NCBI RefSeq assembly: GCF_037042905.1
Contig: NC_087251.1
Span: 37,754,373-37,818,372, forward strand
Direction: 5' to 3'
DNA: 64,000 bases
Source: Lytechinus pictus
Taxonomy: Eukaryota; Echinodermata; Echinoidea; Temnopleuroida; Toxopneustidae
Each line of letters starts with the position of its first letter. Position 1 is the stretch's first letter. A model generated the notes under the pieces. That model did no database searches. It saw only the letters and a program-made list of their open reading frames with translations, and was not told the DNA's origin. The position numbers and the translations under genes were made by a program. Positions 44,301 through 56,186 of this stretch are shown here, piece by piece.

Positions 44301-47300
44301 TTTGCTCTATTTTGGCCAATTTTGCCAAATTTTCCTTGTTCCGGGTGGGGCGAGGGGGTCGAAAATTCAAACTCCCTGGATCCTCTTGATTCTCTTGATT
44401 CTTGCTGTAATAATCGGTTAGGATGCTAAAACATTCCAGGGAGCGAAGACGGCTTATTTGGGGGGGTTTCGGGGGAAATATTGAACAAATATTCTTTTGC
44501 TCAATTTTGGCCAATTTTGCCTAATTTTCCATGTCGCGGGTGGGGCGAGGGGGTCGAAAATTCAAACTCTCTGGATCCTCTTGATTCTCGCTGTAATAAT
44601 CGGTTAGGATGCTAAAACATCCCAGGGAGCGAAGACGGCTGATTTGGGGGGGTTTCGGGGGAAATATTGAACCAATATTATTTTGCTCTATTTTGGCCAA
44701 TTTTGCCCAATTTTCCTTGTTCCGGGTGGGGCGAGGGGGTCGAAAATTCAAACTCCCTGGATCCTCTTGATTCTTGCTGTAATAATCGGTTAGGATGCTG
44801 GAACATCCCAGGGAGCGAAGACGGCTGATTGGGGGGGTTTCGGGGGAAATATTGAACAAATATTATTTTGCTCAATTTTGGCCAATTTTTCCCAATTTTC
44901 CATGTCGCGGGTGGGGCGAGGGGGTCGAAAATTCAAACTCCCTGGATCCTCTTGATTCTCGCTGTAATAATCGGTTAGGATGCTAAAACATCCCAGGGAG
45001 CGAAGACGGCTGATTTGGGGGGGTTTCGGGGGAAATATTGAACCAATATTATTTTGCTCTATTTTGGCCAATTTTGCCCAATTTTCCTTGTTCCGGGTGG
45101 GGCGAGGGGGTCGAAAATTCAAACTCCCTGGATCCTCTTGATTCTTGCTGTAATAATCGGTTAGGATGCTGGAACATCCCAGGGAGCGAAGACGGCTGAT
45201 TTGGGGGGGTTTCGGGGGAAATATTGAACCAATATTATTTTGCTCAATTTTGGCCAATTTTGCCCAATTTTCCATGTCGCGGGTGGGGCGAGGGGGTCGA
45301 AAATTCAAACTCCCTGGATCCTCTTGATTCTCGCTGTAATAATCGGTTAGGATGCTAAAACATTCCAGGGAGCGAAGACGGCTGATTTGGGGGGGTTTCG
45401 GGGGAAATATTGAACAAATATTATTTTTCTCAATTTTGCCCAATTTTCCATGTCGCGGGTGTGGCGAGGGGGTCGAAAATTCAAACTCCCTGGATCCTCT
45501 TGATTCTCGTTGTAATAATCAGTTAGGATGCTAAAACATCCCAGGGAGCGAAGACGGCTGATTTGGGGGGGTTTCGGGGGAAATATTGAACAAATATTCT
45601 TTTGCTCAATTTTGGCCAATTTTGCATAATTTTCCATGTCGCGGGTGGGGCGAGGGGGTCGAAAATTCAAACTCCCTGGATCCTCTTGATTCTTGCTGTA
45701 ATAATCGGTTAGGATGCTGGAACATCCCAGGGAGCGAAGACGGCTGATTTGGGGGGGTTTCGGGGGAAATATTGAACAAATATTATTTTGCTCAATTTTG
45801 GCCAATTTTGCCCAATTTTCCATGTCTCGGGTGGGGCGAGGGGGTCGAAAATTCAAACTCCCTGGATCCTCTTGATTCTCGCTGTAATAATTGGTTAGGA
45901 TGCTAAAACATTCCAGGGAGCGAAGACGGCTGATTTGGGGGGGCTTCGGGGGAAATATTGAACAAATATTATTATGCTCAATTTTGGCCAATTTTGCCCA
46001 ATTTTCCATGTCGCGGGTGGGGCGAGGGGGTCGAAAATTCAAACTCCCTGGATCCTCTTGATTCTCGTTGTAATAATCAGTTAGGATGCTAAAACATCCC
46101 AGGGAGCGAAGACGGCTGATTTGGGGGGGTTTCGGGGGAAATATTGAACAAATATTCTTTTGCTCAATTTTGGCCAATTTTGCATAATTTTCCATGTCGC
46201 GGGTGGGGCGAGGGGGTCGAAAATTCAAACTCTCTGGATCCTCTTGATTCTCGCTGTAATAATCGGTTAGGATGCTAAAACATCCCAGGGAGCGAAGACG
46301 GCTGATTTGGGGGGGTTTCGGGGGAAATATTGAACAAATATTATTTTGCTCAATTTTGGCCAATTTTGCCCAATTTTGCCCAATTTTCCATGTCGCGGGT
46401 GGGGCGAGGGGGTCGAAAATTCAAACTCCCTGGATCCTCTTGATTCTCTTGATTCTTGCTGTAATAATCGGTTAGGATGCTAAAACATTCCAGGGAGCGA
46501 AGACGGCTGATTTGGGGGGGTTTCGGGGGAAATATTGAACAAATATTCTTTTGCTCAATTTTGGCCAATTTTGCCTAATTTTCCATGTCGCGGGTGGGGC
46601 GAGGGGGTCGAAAATTCAAACTCCCTGGATCCTCTTGATTCTCGCTGTAATAATCGGTTAGGATGCTAAAACATCCCAGGGAGCGAAGACGGCTGATTTG
46701 GGGGGGTTTCGGGGGAAATATTGAACAAATATTATTTTGCTCAATTTTGGCCAATTTTGCCCAATTTTCCATGTCGCGGGTGGGGCGAGGGGGTCGAAAA
46801 TTCAAACTCCCTGGATCCTCTTGATTCTCGCTGTAATAATCGGTTAGGATGCTAAAACATCCCAGGGAGCGAAGACGGCTGATTTGGGGGGGTTTCGGGG
46901 GAAATATTGAACCAATATTATTTTGCTCTATTTTGGCCAATTTTGCCAAATTTTCCTTGTTCCGGGTGGGGCGAGGGGGTCGAAATTTCAAACTCCCTGG
47001 ATCCTCTTGATTCTTGCTGTAATAATCGGTTAGGATGCTGGAACATCCCAGGGAGCGAAGACGGCTGATTTGGGGGGGTTTCGGGGGAAATATTGAACAA
47101 ATATTATTTTGCTCAATTTTGGCCAATTTTGCCCAATTTTCCATGTCGCGGGTGGGGCGAGGGGGTCGAAAATTCAAACTCCCTGGATCCTCTTGATTCT
47201 CGCTGTAATAATCAGTTAGGATGCTAAAACATCCCAGGGAGCGAAGACGGCTGATTTGGGGGGGTTTCGGGGGAAATATTGAACCAATATTATTTTGCTC

Positions 47301-50300
47301 TATTTTGGCCAATTTTGCCCAATTTTCCTTGTTCCGGGTGGGGCGAGGGGGTCGAAAATTCAAACTCCCTGGATCCTCTTGATTCTTGCTGTAATAATCG
47401 GTTAGGATGCTGGAACATCCCAGGGAGCGAAGACGGCTGATTTGGGGGGGTTTCGGGGGAAATATTGAACAAATATTATTTTGCTCAATTTTGGCCAATT
47501 TTGCCCAATTTTCCATGTCGCGGGTGGGGCGAGGGGGTCGAAAATTCAAACTCCCTGGATCCTCTTGATTCTCGCTGTAATAATCAGTTAGGATGCTAAA
47601 ACATCCCAGGGAGCGAAGACGGCTGATTTGGGGGGGTTTCGGGGGAAATATTGAACAAATATTATTTTGCTCAATTTTGGCCAATTTTGCCCAATTTTCC
47701 TTGTTCCGGGTGGGGCGAGGGGGTCGAAATTTCAAACTCCCTGGATCCTCTTGATTCTTGCTGTAATAATCGGTTAGGATGCTGGAACATCCCAGGGAGC
47801 GAAGACGGCTGATTTGGGGGGGTTTCGGGGGAAATATTGAACCAATATTATTTTGCTCTATTTTGGCCAATTTTGCCCAATTTTCCTTGTTCCGGGTGGG
47901 GCGAGGGGGTCGAAAATTCAAACTCCCTGGATCCTCTTGATTCTTGCTGTAATAATCGGTTAGGATGCTGGAACATCCCAGGGAGCGAAGACGGCTGATT
48001 TGGGGGGGTTTCGGGGGAAATATTGAACAAATATTATTTTGCTCAATTTTGGCCAATTTTGCCCAATTTTCCATGTCGCGGGTGGGGCGAGGGGGTCGAA
48101 AATTCAAAATCCCTGGATCCTCTTGATTCTCTTGATTCTTGCTGTAATAATCGGTTAGGATGCTAAAACATTCCAGGGAGCGAAGACGGCTGATTTGGGG
48201 GGGTTTCGGGGGAAGTATTGAACAAATATTCTTTTGCTCAATTTTGGCCAATTTTGCCTAATTTTCCATGTCGCGGGTGGGGCGAGGGGGTCGAAAATTC
48301 AAACTCCCTGGATCCTCTTGATTCTCTTGATTCTCGCTGTAATAATTGGTTAGGATGCTAAAACATCCCAGGGAGCGAAGACGGCTGATTTGGGGGGGTT
48401 TCGGGGGAAATATTGAACAAATATTATTTTGCTCAATTTTGGCCAATTTTGCCCAATTTTCCATGTCGCGGGTGGGGCGAGGGGGTCGAAAATTCAAACT
48501 CTCTGGATCCTCTTGATTCTCGCTGTAATAATCGGTTAGGATGCTAAAACATCCCAGGGAGCGAAGACGGCTGATTTGGGGGGGTTTCGGGGGAAATATT
48601 GAACAAATATTATTTTGCTCAATTTTGGCCAATTTTGCCCAATTTTCCATGTCGCGGGTGGGGCGAGGGGGTCGAAAATTCAAACTCCCTGGATCCTCTT
48701 GATTCTCGCTGTAATAATCGGTTAGGATGCTAAAACATCCCAGGGAGCGAAGACGGCTGATTTGGGGGGGTTTCGGGGGAAATATTGAACCAATATTATT
48801 TTGCTCTATTTTGGCCAATTTTGCCAAATTTTCCTTGTTCCGGGTGGGGCGAGGGGGTCGAAATTTCAAACTCCCTGGATCCTCTTGATTCTCGCTGTAA
48901 TAATCGGTTAGGATGCTAAAACATCCCAGGGAGCGAAGACGGCTGATTTGGGGGGGTTTCGGGGGAAATATTGAACAAATAATATTTTGCTCAATTTTGG
49001 CCAATTTTGCCCAATTTTCCATGTCGCGGGTGGGGCGAGGGGGTCGAAAATTCAAACTCCCTGGATCCTCTTGATTCTCTTGATTCTCGCTGTAATAATT
49101 GGTTAGGATGCTAAAACATCCCAGGGAGCGAAGACGGCTGATTTGGGGGGGTTTCGGGGGAAATATTGAACAAATATTATTTTGCTCAATTTTGGCCAAT
49201 TTTGCCCAATTTTCCATGTCGCGGGTGGGGCGAGGGGGTCGAAAATTCAAAATCCCTGGATCCTCTTGATTCTCTTGATTCTTGCTGTAATAATCGGTTA
49301 GGATGCTAAAACATTCCAGGGAGCGAAGACGGCTGATTTGGGGGGGTTTCGGGGGAAATATTGAACAAATATTCTTTTGCTCAATTTTGCCTAATTTTCC
49401 ATGTCGCGGGTGGGGCGAGGGGGTCGAAAATTCAAACTCTCTGGATCCTCTTGATTCTCGCTGTAATAATCGGTTAGGATGCTAAAACATCCCAGGGAGC
49501 GAAGACGGCTGATTTGGGGGGGTTTCGGGGGAAATATTGAACAAATATTATTTTGCTCAATTTTGGCCAATTTTGCCCAATTTTCCATGTCGCGGGTGGG
49601 GCGAGGGGGTCGAAAATTCAAACTCCCTGGATCCTCTTGATTCTCGCTGTAATAATCGGTTAGGATGCTAAAACATCCCAGGGAGCGAAGACGGCTGATT
49701 TGGGGGGGTTTCGGGGGAAATATTGAACCAATATTATTTTGCTCTATTTTGGCCAATTTTGCCAAATTTTCCTTGTTCCGGGTGGGGCGAGGGGGTCGAA
49801 ATTTCAAACTCCCTGGATCCTCTTGATTCTCGCTGTAATAATCGGTTAGGATGCTAAAACATCCCAGGGAGCGAAGACGGCTGATTTGGGGGGATTTCGG
49901 GGGAAATATTGAACAAATATTATTTTGCTCAATTTTGGCCAAATTTGCCCAATTTTCCATGTCACGGGTGGGGCGAGGGGGTCGAAAATTCAAACTCCCT
50001 GGATCCTCTTGATTCTCGCTGTAATAATCGGTTAAGATGCTAAAACATCCCAAGGAGCGAAGACGGCTGATTTGGGGGGGTTTCGGGGGAAATATTGAAC
50101 CAATATTATTTTGTTCTATTTTGGCCAATTTTGCCAAATTTTCCTTGTTCCGGGTGGGGCGAGGGGGTCGAAAATTCAAACTCCCTGGATCCTCTTGATT
50201 CTTGCTGTAATAATCGGTTAGGATGCTGGAACATCCCAGGGAGCGAAGACGGCTGATTTGGGGGGGTTTCGGGGGAAATATTGAACAAATATTATTTTGC

Positions 50301-52188
50301 TCAATTTTGGCCAATTTTGCCCAATTTTCCATGTCTCGGGTGGGGCGAGGGGGTCGAAAATTCAAACTCCCTGGATCCTCTTGATTCTCGCTGTAATAAT
50401 TGGTTAGGATGCTAAAACATTCCAGGGAGCGAAGACGGCTGATATGGGGGGGTTTCGGGGGAAATATTGAACAAATATTATTTTGCTCAATTTTGGCCAA
50501 TTTTGCCCAATTTTCCATGTCGCGGGTGGGGCGAGGGGGTCGAAAATTCAAACTCCCTGGATCCTCTTGATTCTCGTTGTAATAATCAGTTAGGATGCTG
50601 GAACATCCCAGGGAGCGAAGACGGCTGATTTGGGGGGGTTTCGGGGGAAATATTGAACAAATATTATTTTGCTCAATTTTTGCCAATTTTGCCAAATTTT
50701 CCATGTCGCGGGTGGGGCGAGGGGGTCGAAAATTCAAACTCCCTGGATCCTCTTGATTCTCGCTGTAATAATCGGTTAGGATGCTAAAACATTCCAGGGA
50801 GCGAAGACGGCTGATTTGGGGGGGTTTCGGGGGAAATATTGAACAAATATTATTTTGCTCAATTTTGGCCAAATTTGCCCAATTTTCCATGTCGCCGATG
50901 GGGCGAGGAGGTCGAAAATTCAAACTCCCTGGATCCTCTTGATTCTCGCTGTAATAATCGGTTAGGATGCTAAAACATCCCAGGGAGCGAAGACGGCTGA
51001 TTTGGGGGGGTTTCGGGGGAAATATTGAACAAATATTATTTTGCTCAATTTTGGCCAATTTTGCCAAATTTTCCATGTCGCGGATGGGGCGAGGGGGTCG
51101 AAAATTCAAACTCCCTGGATCCTCTTGATTCTCGATGTAATAATCGGTTAGGATGCTAAAACATTCCAGGGAGCGAAGACGACTGATTTGGGAGGGTTTC
51201 GGGGGAAATATTGAACAAATATTCTTTTGCTCAATTTTGCCCAATTTTGCCCAATTTTCCATGTTGCGGGTGGGGCGAGGGGGTCGAAAATTCAAACTCC
51301 CTGGATCCTCTTGATTCTCGCTGTAATTATCGGTTAGGATGCTAAAACATTCCAGGGAGCGAAGACAGCTGATTTGGGGGGGGGGTTCTGGGGGAAATAT
51401 TGAACCAATATTATTTTGCCCAATTTTGCCGAATTTTCCATGTCGCGGGTGGGGCGAGGCGGTCGAAAATTCAAACTCCCTGGATTCTCTTGATTCTCGC
51501 TGTAATAATCGGTTAGGATGCTAAAACATCCCAGGGAGCGAAGACGGCTGATTTGGGGGGGTTTTGGGGGAAATATTGAACAATTATTTTGTTCAAAATT
51601 GGCCAATTTTGCCCAATTTTCCATGTCGCGGGTGGGGCGAGGGGGTCGAAAATTGAAACGCCCTGGATCCTCTTGATTCTCGCTGTAATAATCGGTTAGG
51701 ATGCTAAAACATCCCAGGGAGCGAAGACGGCTGATTTGGGGGGGTTTTGGGGGAAATATTGAACAAATATTTTGCTCAATTTTGGCAAATTTTTCCCAAT
51801 TTTCCATGTCGCGGGTGGGGCGAGGGGGTCAAAAATTCAAAATCCCTGGATCCTCTTGATTCTCGCTGTAATAATCAGTTAGGATGCTAAAACATCCCAG
51901 GGAGCGAAGACGGCTGATTTGGGGGGGTTTCGGGGGAAATACTGAACAAATATTATTTTGCTCAATTTTGCCAAATTTTCCATGTCGCGGGTGGGGCGAG
52001 GGGGTCGAAAATTCAAACTCCCTGGATCCTCTTGATTCTCGCTGTAATAATCGGTTAGGATGCTAAAACATTCCAGGGAGCGAAGACGGCTGATTTGGAG
52101 GGGTTTCGGGGGAAATATTGAACAAATATTATTTTGCTCAATTTTGGCCAATTTTCCATGTCGCGGGTGGGGCGAGGGGGTCGAAAAT
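41308..52188. repeat. 186-bp satellite array, about 58 monomers
   Basis: Head-to-tail monomers of 186 bases, with a few lengthened by nine bases (an extra CTTGATTCT) or shortened by about ten. Each carries the blocks GTCGCGGGTGGGGCGAGGGG, CTGGATCCTCTTGATT, CTAAAACATCCCAGGGAGCG and GATTTGGGGGGGTTTCGGGG. On the minus strand 186 bases equal 62 codons, so long ORFs arise (634 codons at 49391–51295, 558 at 46575–48251). They repeat a peptide containing SILTDYYSENQEDPGSLNF and RPPRPTRDMENWAKLAKIEQ. Monomer subtypes include one with TTGTTCCGGG and CTGGAACATCC (Asn-Lys instead of Asp-Met in that frame) and one with a TAG stop. Other frames are open too, so coding is unproven. The monomers at the left and right ends are the most divergent. 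Confidence 0.95.
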
Positions 52189-52730
52189 CATTGTAAAGCT
52201 TAGTGCTAAGTAAGCAAAACAATGAAAGGATACCAAAAAGTCACTTGGTAGGTGGTATCTGTTTTAAAAAAGAATTTCACTTTAAAAAAATTTCAATATC
52301 TGCTCTTTAATTTGATATCTCAATCACAGAAAATGGTCAAGAAATAACAAAGTTCTGTTGAATTTTAATAATTTCAGACTTACTTGACACTCTGTTTTGT
52401 TGACGATCAGCCATTCAATTAGTCTTTTTTAACCATGCAACAGCTTTGGTGGGAAATCTGTTTAATGAAATTATGGAAATATTAGCATTATTTTGAAGAA
52501 ACTTCAAAACTTTGTTTATTTTACTGTTTTCTGTTATTGAGATATTAAATTAAAGAGAAGATATTGGACTTTTTGGACTTTTTCTCTTTGAAATTCAAAT
52601 ACCTGTACCACCCACCAAGTGACTTTTTGGCATTCTTTTCTCAAATTGTTTGTACTCAGTCATGCGTGAATGAGGAATCTTTTATGGTATGTTATACCAA
52701 CTGAAAGAGGAGACCATAAGCTTTACAACG
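52189..52730. mobile_element. Foldback element at the right edge of the satellite
   Basis: Left end CATTGTAAAGCTTA, right end TAAGCTTTACAACG. Long imperfect arms pair AAAAAGTCACTTGGTAGGTG with CACCCACCAAGTGACTTTTT, and TTTAATTTGATATCTCAAT with ATTGAGATATTAAATTAAA. No ORF. It begins at the base where the satellite ends. Confidence 0.7.
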
Positions 52731-53339
52731 ATAGGTCATTTTTCTATTGTGTTTGTGATTGAGCTATGATAGATCATCAATGAATCTTGGTTTATTTATT
52801 TTCTGATGCTCAGCACTGTTAGGTGTAGACACTGTCTAGGATTTTGATCATATGCACAGCACATAAAAAAGTTATCAGTATCAAAATGTTCACTCACATG
52901 TATGTATTTTCTTTTTAATTTCTTTGTTATGAATTTCTTTAGATTTTTTTAATGGAAGTTGTCCATGACACTTTGCAAATTATAAGCAACTAGAAATAAA
53001 CAGAATATTGCTTAGATTTGTTCTTGGAATCATGTTTTTGAGATATTTTGGGTCTGCAATGCACATGTGTAATGTTGCGTAACTTCGGTTCCATGTACCT
53101 GGGCTTCGTAAAGAAAGAAGTTGTGAAATGATACATTGAAATCCTGTGATGTTACAGATTTATCACCAAAAAATGTTAAGGGGGGGGTGAATTTTAGTGC
53201 CTCCCTTGCAGTTTTTATAGTGTAACATTGAAAATCTGATTTAAATAATATTGTGACTTTCTTGATTTTATGGAATTTGGGCCTTGCAGCACTGCTTGGA
53301 GTGAATAGGTTTGTTTTGAATTCCTTCAACATTTTATAG
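52731..53339. other. Non-coding stretch, probable intron
   Basis: AT-rich; leads into the acceptor at 53339. Minus-strand ORFs here have no splice context. Confidence 0.35.
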
Positions 53340-53549
53340 GCACAGTCAAAGCTAACCCACAGGGAAGCTACAGAGATGGCAGAGTATATAGCAATGAGGA
53401 GCAAAACCGCCAGTAAGTTCTACACCACCAGTACAGATGTCCACCAGCTAAAGGATATGCTGCAAAGGCTCTCACAACCAGTCAGATGTCCACCAGCTAA
53501 AGGATATGCTGCAAAGGCTCTTACAACCATTCAGATGTCCACCAGCTAA
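53340..53549 (+). CDS. Exon of an unknown gene running into the 49-bp array
   Basis: The acceptor CATTTTATAG opens AQSKLTHREATEMAEYIAM and RSKTASKFYTTSTDVHQLKD, then MLQRLSQP. The frame then enters the 49-base repeats and stops in the third unit at 53547. A weak internal donor (GCCA|GTAAGT) at 53411 could end the exon earlier. The pattern of a short helix, then RSKTASKFY, loosely recalls the C-terminal tyrosine region of Crypton-type tyrosine recombinases; this is a hunch, not an assignment. The original exon end was probably inside what became the repeat unit. Confidence 0.45.
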   Translation, partial: AQSKLTHREATEMAEYIAMRSKTASKFYTTSTDVHQLKDMLQRLSQPVRCPPAKGYAAKALTTIQMSTS

Positions 53550-54852
53550 AGGATATGCTGCAAAGGCTCTTACAACCATTCAGATGTCCACCAGCTAAAG
53601 GATATGCTGCAAAGGCTCTCACAACCAGTCAGATGTCCACCAGCTAAAGGATATGCTGCAAAGGCTCTTACAACCATTCAGATGTCCACCAGCTAAAGGA
53701 TATGCTGCAAAGGCTCTTACAACCAGTCAGATGTCCACCAGCTAAAGGATATGCTGCAAAGGCTCTCACAACCAGTCAGATGTCCACCAGCTAAAGGATA
53801 TGCTGCAAAGGCTCTCACAACCATTCAGATGTCCACCAGCTAAAGGATATGCTGCAAAGGCTCTCACAACCAGTCAGATGTCCACCAGCTAAAGGATATG
53901 CTGCAAAGGCTCTTACAACCATTCAGATGTCCACCAGCTAAAGGATATGCTGCAAAGGCTCTCACAACCATTCAGATGTCCACCAGCTAAAGGATATGCT
54001 GCAAAGGCTCTTACAACCAGTCAGATGTCCACCAGCTAAAGGATATGCTGCAAAGGCTCTTACAACCATTCAGATGTCCACCAGCTAAAGGATATGCTGC
54101 AAAGGCTCTTACAACCAGTCAGATGTCCACCAGCTAAAGGATATGCTGCAAAGGCTCTCACAACCATTCAGATGTCCACCAGCTAAAGGATATGCTGCAA
54201 AGGCTCTCACAACCAGTCAGATGTCCACCAGCTAAAGGATATGCTGCAAAGGCTCTTACAACCAGTCAGATGTCCACCAGCTAAAGGATATGCTGCAAAG
54301 GCTCTTACAACCATTCAGATGTCCACCAGCTAAAGGATATGCTGCAAAGGCTCTTACAACCATTCAGATGTCCACCAGCTAAAGGATATGCTGCAAAGGC
54401 TCTTACAACCAGTCAGATGTCCACCAGCTAAAGGATATGCTGCAAAGGCTCTTACAACCATTCAGATGTCCACCAGCTAAAGGATATGCTGCAAAGGCTC
54501 TTACAACCATTCAGATGTCCACCAGCTAAAGGATATGCTGCAAAGGCTCTTACAACCATTCAGATGTCCACCAGCTAAAGGATATGCTGCAAAGGCTCTT
54601 ACAACCAGTCAGATGTCCACCAGCTAAAGGATATGCTGCAAAGGCTCTCACAACCAGTCAGATGTCCACCGGCTAAAGGATATGCTGCAAAGGCTCTCAC
54701 AACCAGTCAGATGTCCACCGGCTAAAGGATATGCTGCAAAGGCTCTTACAACCAGTCAGATGTCCACCAGCTAAAGGATATGCTGCAAAGGCTCTTACAA
54801 CCAGTCAGATGTCCACCAGCTAAAGGATATGCTGCAAAGGCTCTTACAACCA
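53434..54852. repeat. 49-bp tandem array, 29 copies
   Basis: Twenty-nine units beginning CAGATGTCCACCAGC, with no insertions or deletions by length (29×49 less two bases at the end). Units differ almost only at two sites: CTCTCAC or CTCTTAC, and CCAGTC or CCATTC. Two adjacent units near 54660–54720 have CCGGC instead of CCAGC. The first unit is the end of the upstream exon. Last unit continues into ATGTGAAAGG. Confidence 0.97.
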
Positions 54853-55660
54853 TGTGAAAGGAGGAAAGGAAATTATCAGGGTTGTTACACAGGTATCTCA
54901 TCAACATCAAAATGTTAACATGCATTTCAAGAATTGAAGATGCTTTAAATGATTGATGTGCACAAGTACATGTAACTCTCTTAAGAATATACCCCAAGGG
55001 AGCAGAAGAAGGTGTGTGGTGGGGGGGGGGGGGTAAGGTAATGTACAATAAAACGATAGCATGCATACTAAAATGTGTAAACTTTCTTAGCTTGTTTATG
55101 TTATTCAAACATTAATCCATGAAGTAATCAACATTTTGTACGTCTGACCCCCCCCCTCCCTAATATACGTATCTCCATTGATTCTAATTCATGATTTATG
55201 ATACATGTAAATTGAGAGTTTTACAACTTTTTATAGAAACTATCAAACAGAGACAGATCACCCCCAGTTTTAAATAGTGGTTGGTCTTAATAGCATAATG
55301 GCATGAGTAGGTGATGCTAGTGGATTGCATTCTCAACTAAAAATCAAAGATTCAAGTGTATAGAATAAGTTGAGATAGGTGGGCTATATTTGCTCTCTCT
55401 GTTTCAAATGGGGTTTTCTTTCATTAGATCTTTGAGATTTTGTCTTGCTGACAAAATCAAGGTTAAGTTCTTGAAGTGTTAAATCTAAACTTAATGCAGG
55501 CAAGACTGGCAAAGGCAATTATGCCACTTGCGAATTTTAAAGATCAGTTTGAAATTATGTAAAACATGAATATAATGGTAAATAGATTATACATGTAGAT
55601 ATATCAGAATTAAGATGAGTTTAATTTCAGGTTACTGGTACAAGGTCAAAGGTTATTTCT
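54853..55660. other. Non-coding stretch
   Basis: G run at 55019 and C run at 55148. A decayed copy of the dispersed tail (TTAATGCAGGCAAGACTGGC) near 55493. No gene. Confidence 0.4.
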
Positions 55661-55826
55661 GGGGAGCGTTTCATCAATATTTTCATCCGACAAGTTGTCA
55701 GATCTGACATCTTTCCATGATTTTGATTGGCAGAGAGGCACTGTTCCTATGGTAACTGTCGGATAAAATGGGACTTGTCGGATAAAACGTCCGACAAGTC
55801 CTTTCATGAAACGCCCCCCCCCCCCC
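55661..55826. mobile_element. Short MITE, reverse-oriented partner of 31079–31236
   Basis: GGGGAGCGTTTCATCAATATT at left and CTTTCATGAAACGCCCCC at right, with the hairpin GGACTTGTCGG / CCGACAAGTCC. It reads as the reverse complement of the copy at 31079. Confidence 0.75.
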
Positions 55827-56186
55827 GATCACTTAAGTGATATTCCATTCTTTATTTTAAAAAATATTTCAGTACATTAAATGAAAATTATATGAGATGA
55901 TATCAAATTAAATACTGTTTCCTATTCAAGGTCATTGAATGTTATTATCTATTGAATATCCTTTTTTTTCCTTCTCTCATTTTGAAATAATTATCCATCT
56001 TGCAGTTTTGAATTTCGGTACTGCTGCTAAGTAAATTAGGCAATGACTGCCAGAGGCATTCCACTTGTAACAGAGGGCCAGACTCTTTGCTTGCTCATAC
56101 AATCTTTATAGAAATATTTCCCCATACGCCTTACCTGGGTCCCTCAAAATTGTATCTCATTACGACACTGCTTCTCTTCTACTTAG
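55827..56186. other. Probable intron with a repeat remnant
   Basis: 56010–56070 is another decayed dispersed tail (TACTGCTGCTAAGT, GACTGCCAGAGGCATTCCAC). Leads to the acceptor CTTCTACTTAG. Confidence 0.4.

Noticed and set aside
41308-52188. Genuine repeat-protein gene of up to 634 residues
   Set aside because: The period is a multiple of three, so ORFs extend automatically. A stop-carrying monomer recurs, other frames are open as well, and there is no start, splice or terminal domain. Kept as a finding to test, not called as a gene.
53434-54852. CRISPR-like array
   Set aside because: Units are directly adjacent with no unique spacers, and the organism is an animal. It is a minisatellite.
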